A stretch of 6,358 bases of DNA from CBDULX01 sp965368175. Lineage in GTDB: Bacteria > Pseudomonadota > Gammaproteobacteria > SZUA-229. Numbering within the stretch: the stretch's first letter is position 1; every line of letters begins with the position of its first letter. The stretch covers positions 1-6,358 of the forward strand of contig CBDULX010000174.1 in assembly GCA_965368175.1 (NCBI GenBank), in the 5' to 3' direction. Below the pieces are notes generated by a model, which was not told the DNA's origin, did not search any database, and saw only the letters and a program-made list of their open reading frames with translations. Of this stretch, positions 6,183 through 6,358 are shown piece after piece. Both the position numbers and the translations under genes were made by a program.

Positions 6183-6339
6183 CTTCGACAAATGGTGGTT
6201 TCCGGTATGCCGCATTTCGTAGCCGGAAGGTGTTGATCAATGATCAGCCGCCTGAATTGAGTTCAGCAGGGATGTCTGAGCAGATGGTTTGAAAAGTTGC
6301 CATGTGAAGCCTGGGAAGGCAAAGTAAATCTAACTTATT
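6183..6339 (+). other. leader of the tRNA transcript
   Basis: About 158 nt lie between the predicted start and the tRNA, with no credible open reading frame. Several inverted repeats are visible: TTCCGG (6200-6205) with CCGGAA (6223-6228); CTGAA (6252-6256) with TTCAG (6262-6266), which competes with CCTG/CAGG pairing over 6251-6270; and TTGCC (6297-6301) with GGCAA (6318-6322), ending 17 nt before the tRNA. They may be processing structures removed by RNase E/P, or simply leader folding. A weaker second promoter just upstream of the tRNA (TTGCCA 6297-6302, CAAAGT 6320-6325) cannot be excluded. Confidence 0.45.
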
Positions 6340-6358
6340 GCCGGCATAGCTCAGTTGG
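6340..6358 (+). tRNA. 5' end of a tRNA, probably tRNA-Thr (cut by window edge)
   Basis: The last 19 bases read as a 7-nt acceptor strand GCCGGCA, the linker TA, the D-arm GCTC and the loop start AGTTGG, the standard tRNA 5' half. The anticodon lies beyond the window. GCCGGC at the 5' end together with the position after birA-coaX-SPOR favours tRNA-Thr(TGT), first of the Thr-Tyr-Gly-Thr-tuf cluster known in gammaproteobacteria. The amino-acid identity is inferred. Confidence 0.85.

Overview
The window looks like chromosomal DNA of a motile, Na+-flagellated gammaproteobacterium of moderate GC content, perhaps a marine Oceanospirillales- or Alteromonadales-like lineage. Two things point there. 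The flagellar stator pair is of the PomA/PomB (sodium) type. The right half has the order birA - coaX - SPOR protein - tRNA, which in Pseudomonas and relatives runs into a tRNA cluster and tuf. The genus assignment is inference only; no ribosomal gene is present.

Left region (1-236): probable tail of an unidentified upstream gene (weak call), then an intergenic stretch without a convincing promoter. Next is a forward gene for a soluble diguanylate cyclase (240-1370). Its N-terminal sensor half resembles DUF484/GAF proteins, and its GGDEF domain has an intact GGEEF motif and an RxxD inhibitory site.

Middle region (1478-3694), minus strand: a compact three-gene operon transcribed pomA -> pomB -> PilZ protein, with 10-11 nt gaps. 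PomA and PomB form the torque-generating stator. The third protein is an unusual PilZ protein in which the two c-di-GMP-binding motifs are separated by an insertion of about 75-80 residues, partly helical in appearance. It converges on the diguanylate cyclase gene, so a c-di-GMP synthase, a c-di-GMP receptor and a flagellar stator are packed into 3.5 kb. This is the most interesting part of the window and suggests a local circuit controlling motility.

Right region (3853-6116), plus strand: birA (a biotin-protein ligase without the DNA-binding domain), coaX (type III pantothenate kinase, start overlapping the birA stop by 1 nt) and a membrane-anchored SPOR-domain protein. After it comes a well-formed stable-RNA-type promoter at 6119-6182 (AT-rich UP-like tract, TTGCTA-N17-TAGAAT, GC-rich discriminator), a leader of about 158 nt with small hairpins, and the first 19 nt of a tRNA, probably tRNA-Thr, cut by the window edge.

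No CRISPR array, insertion sequence, phage gene or toxin-antitoxin pair was seen. No intergenic stretch exceeds 300 bases.
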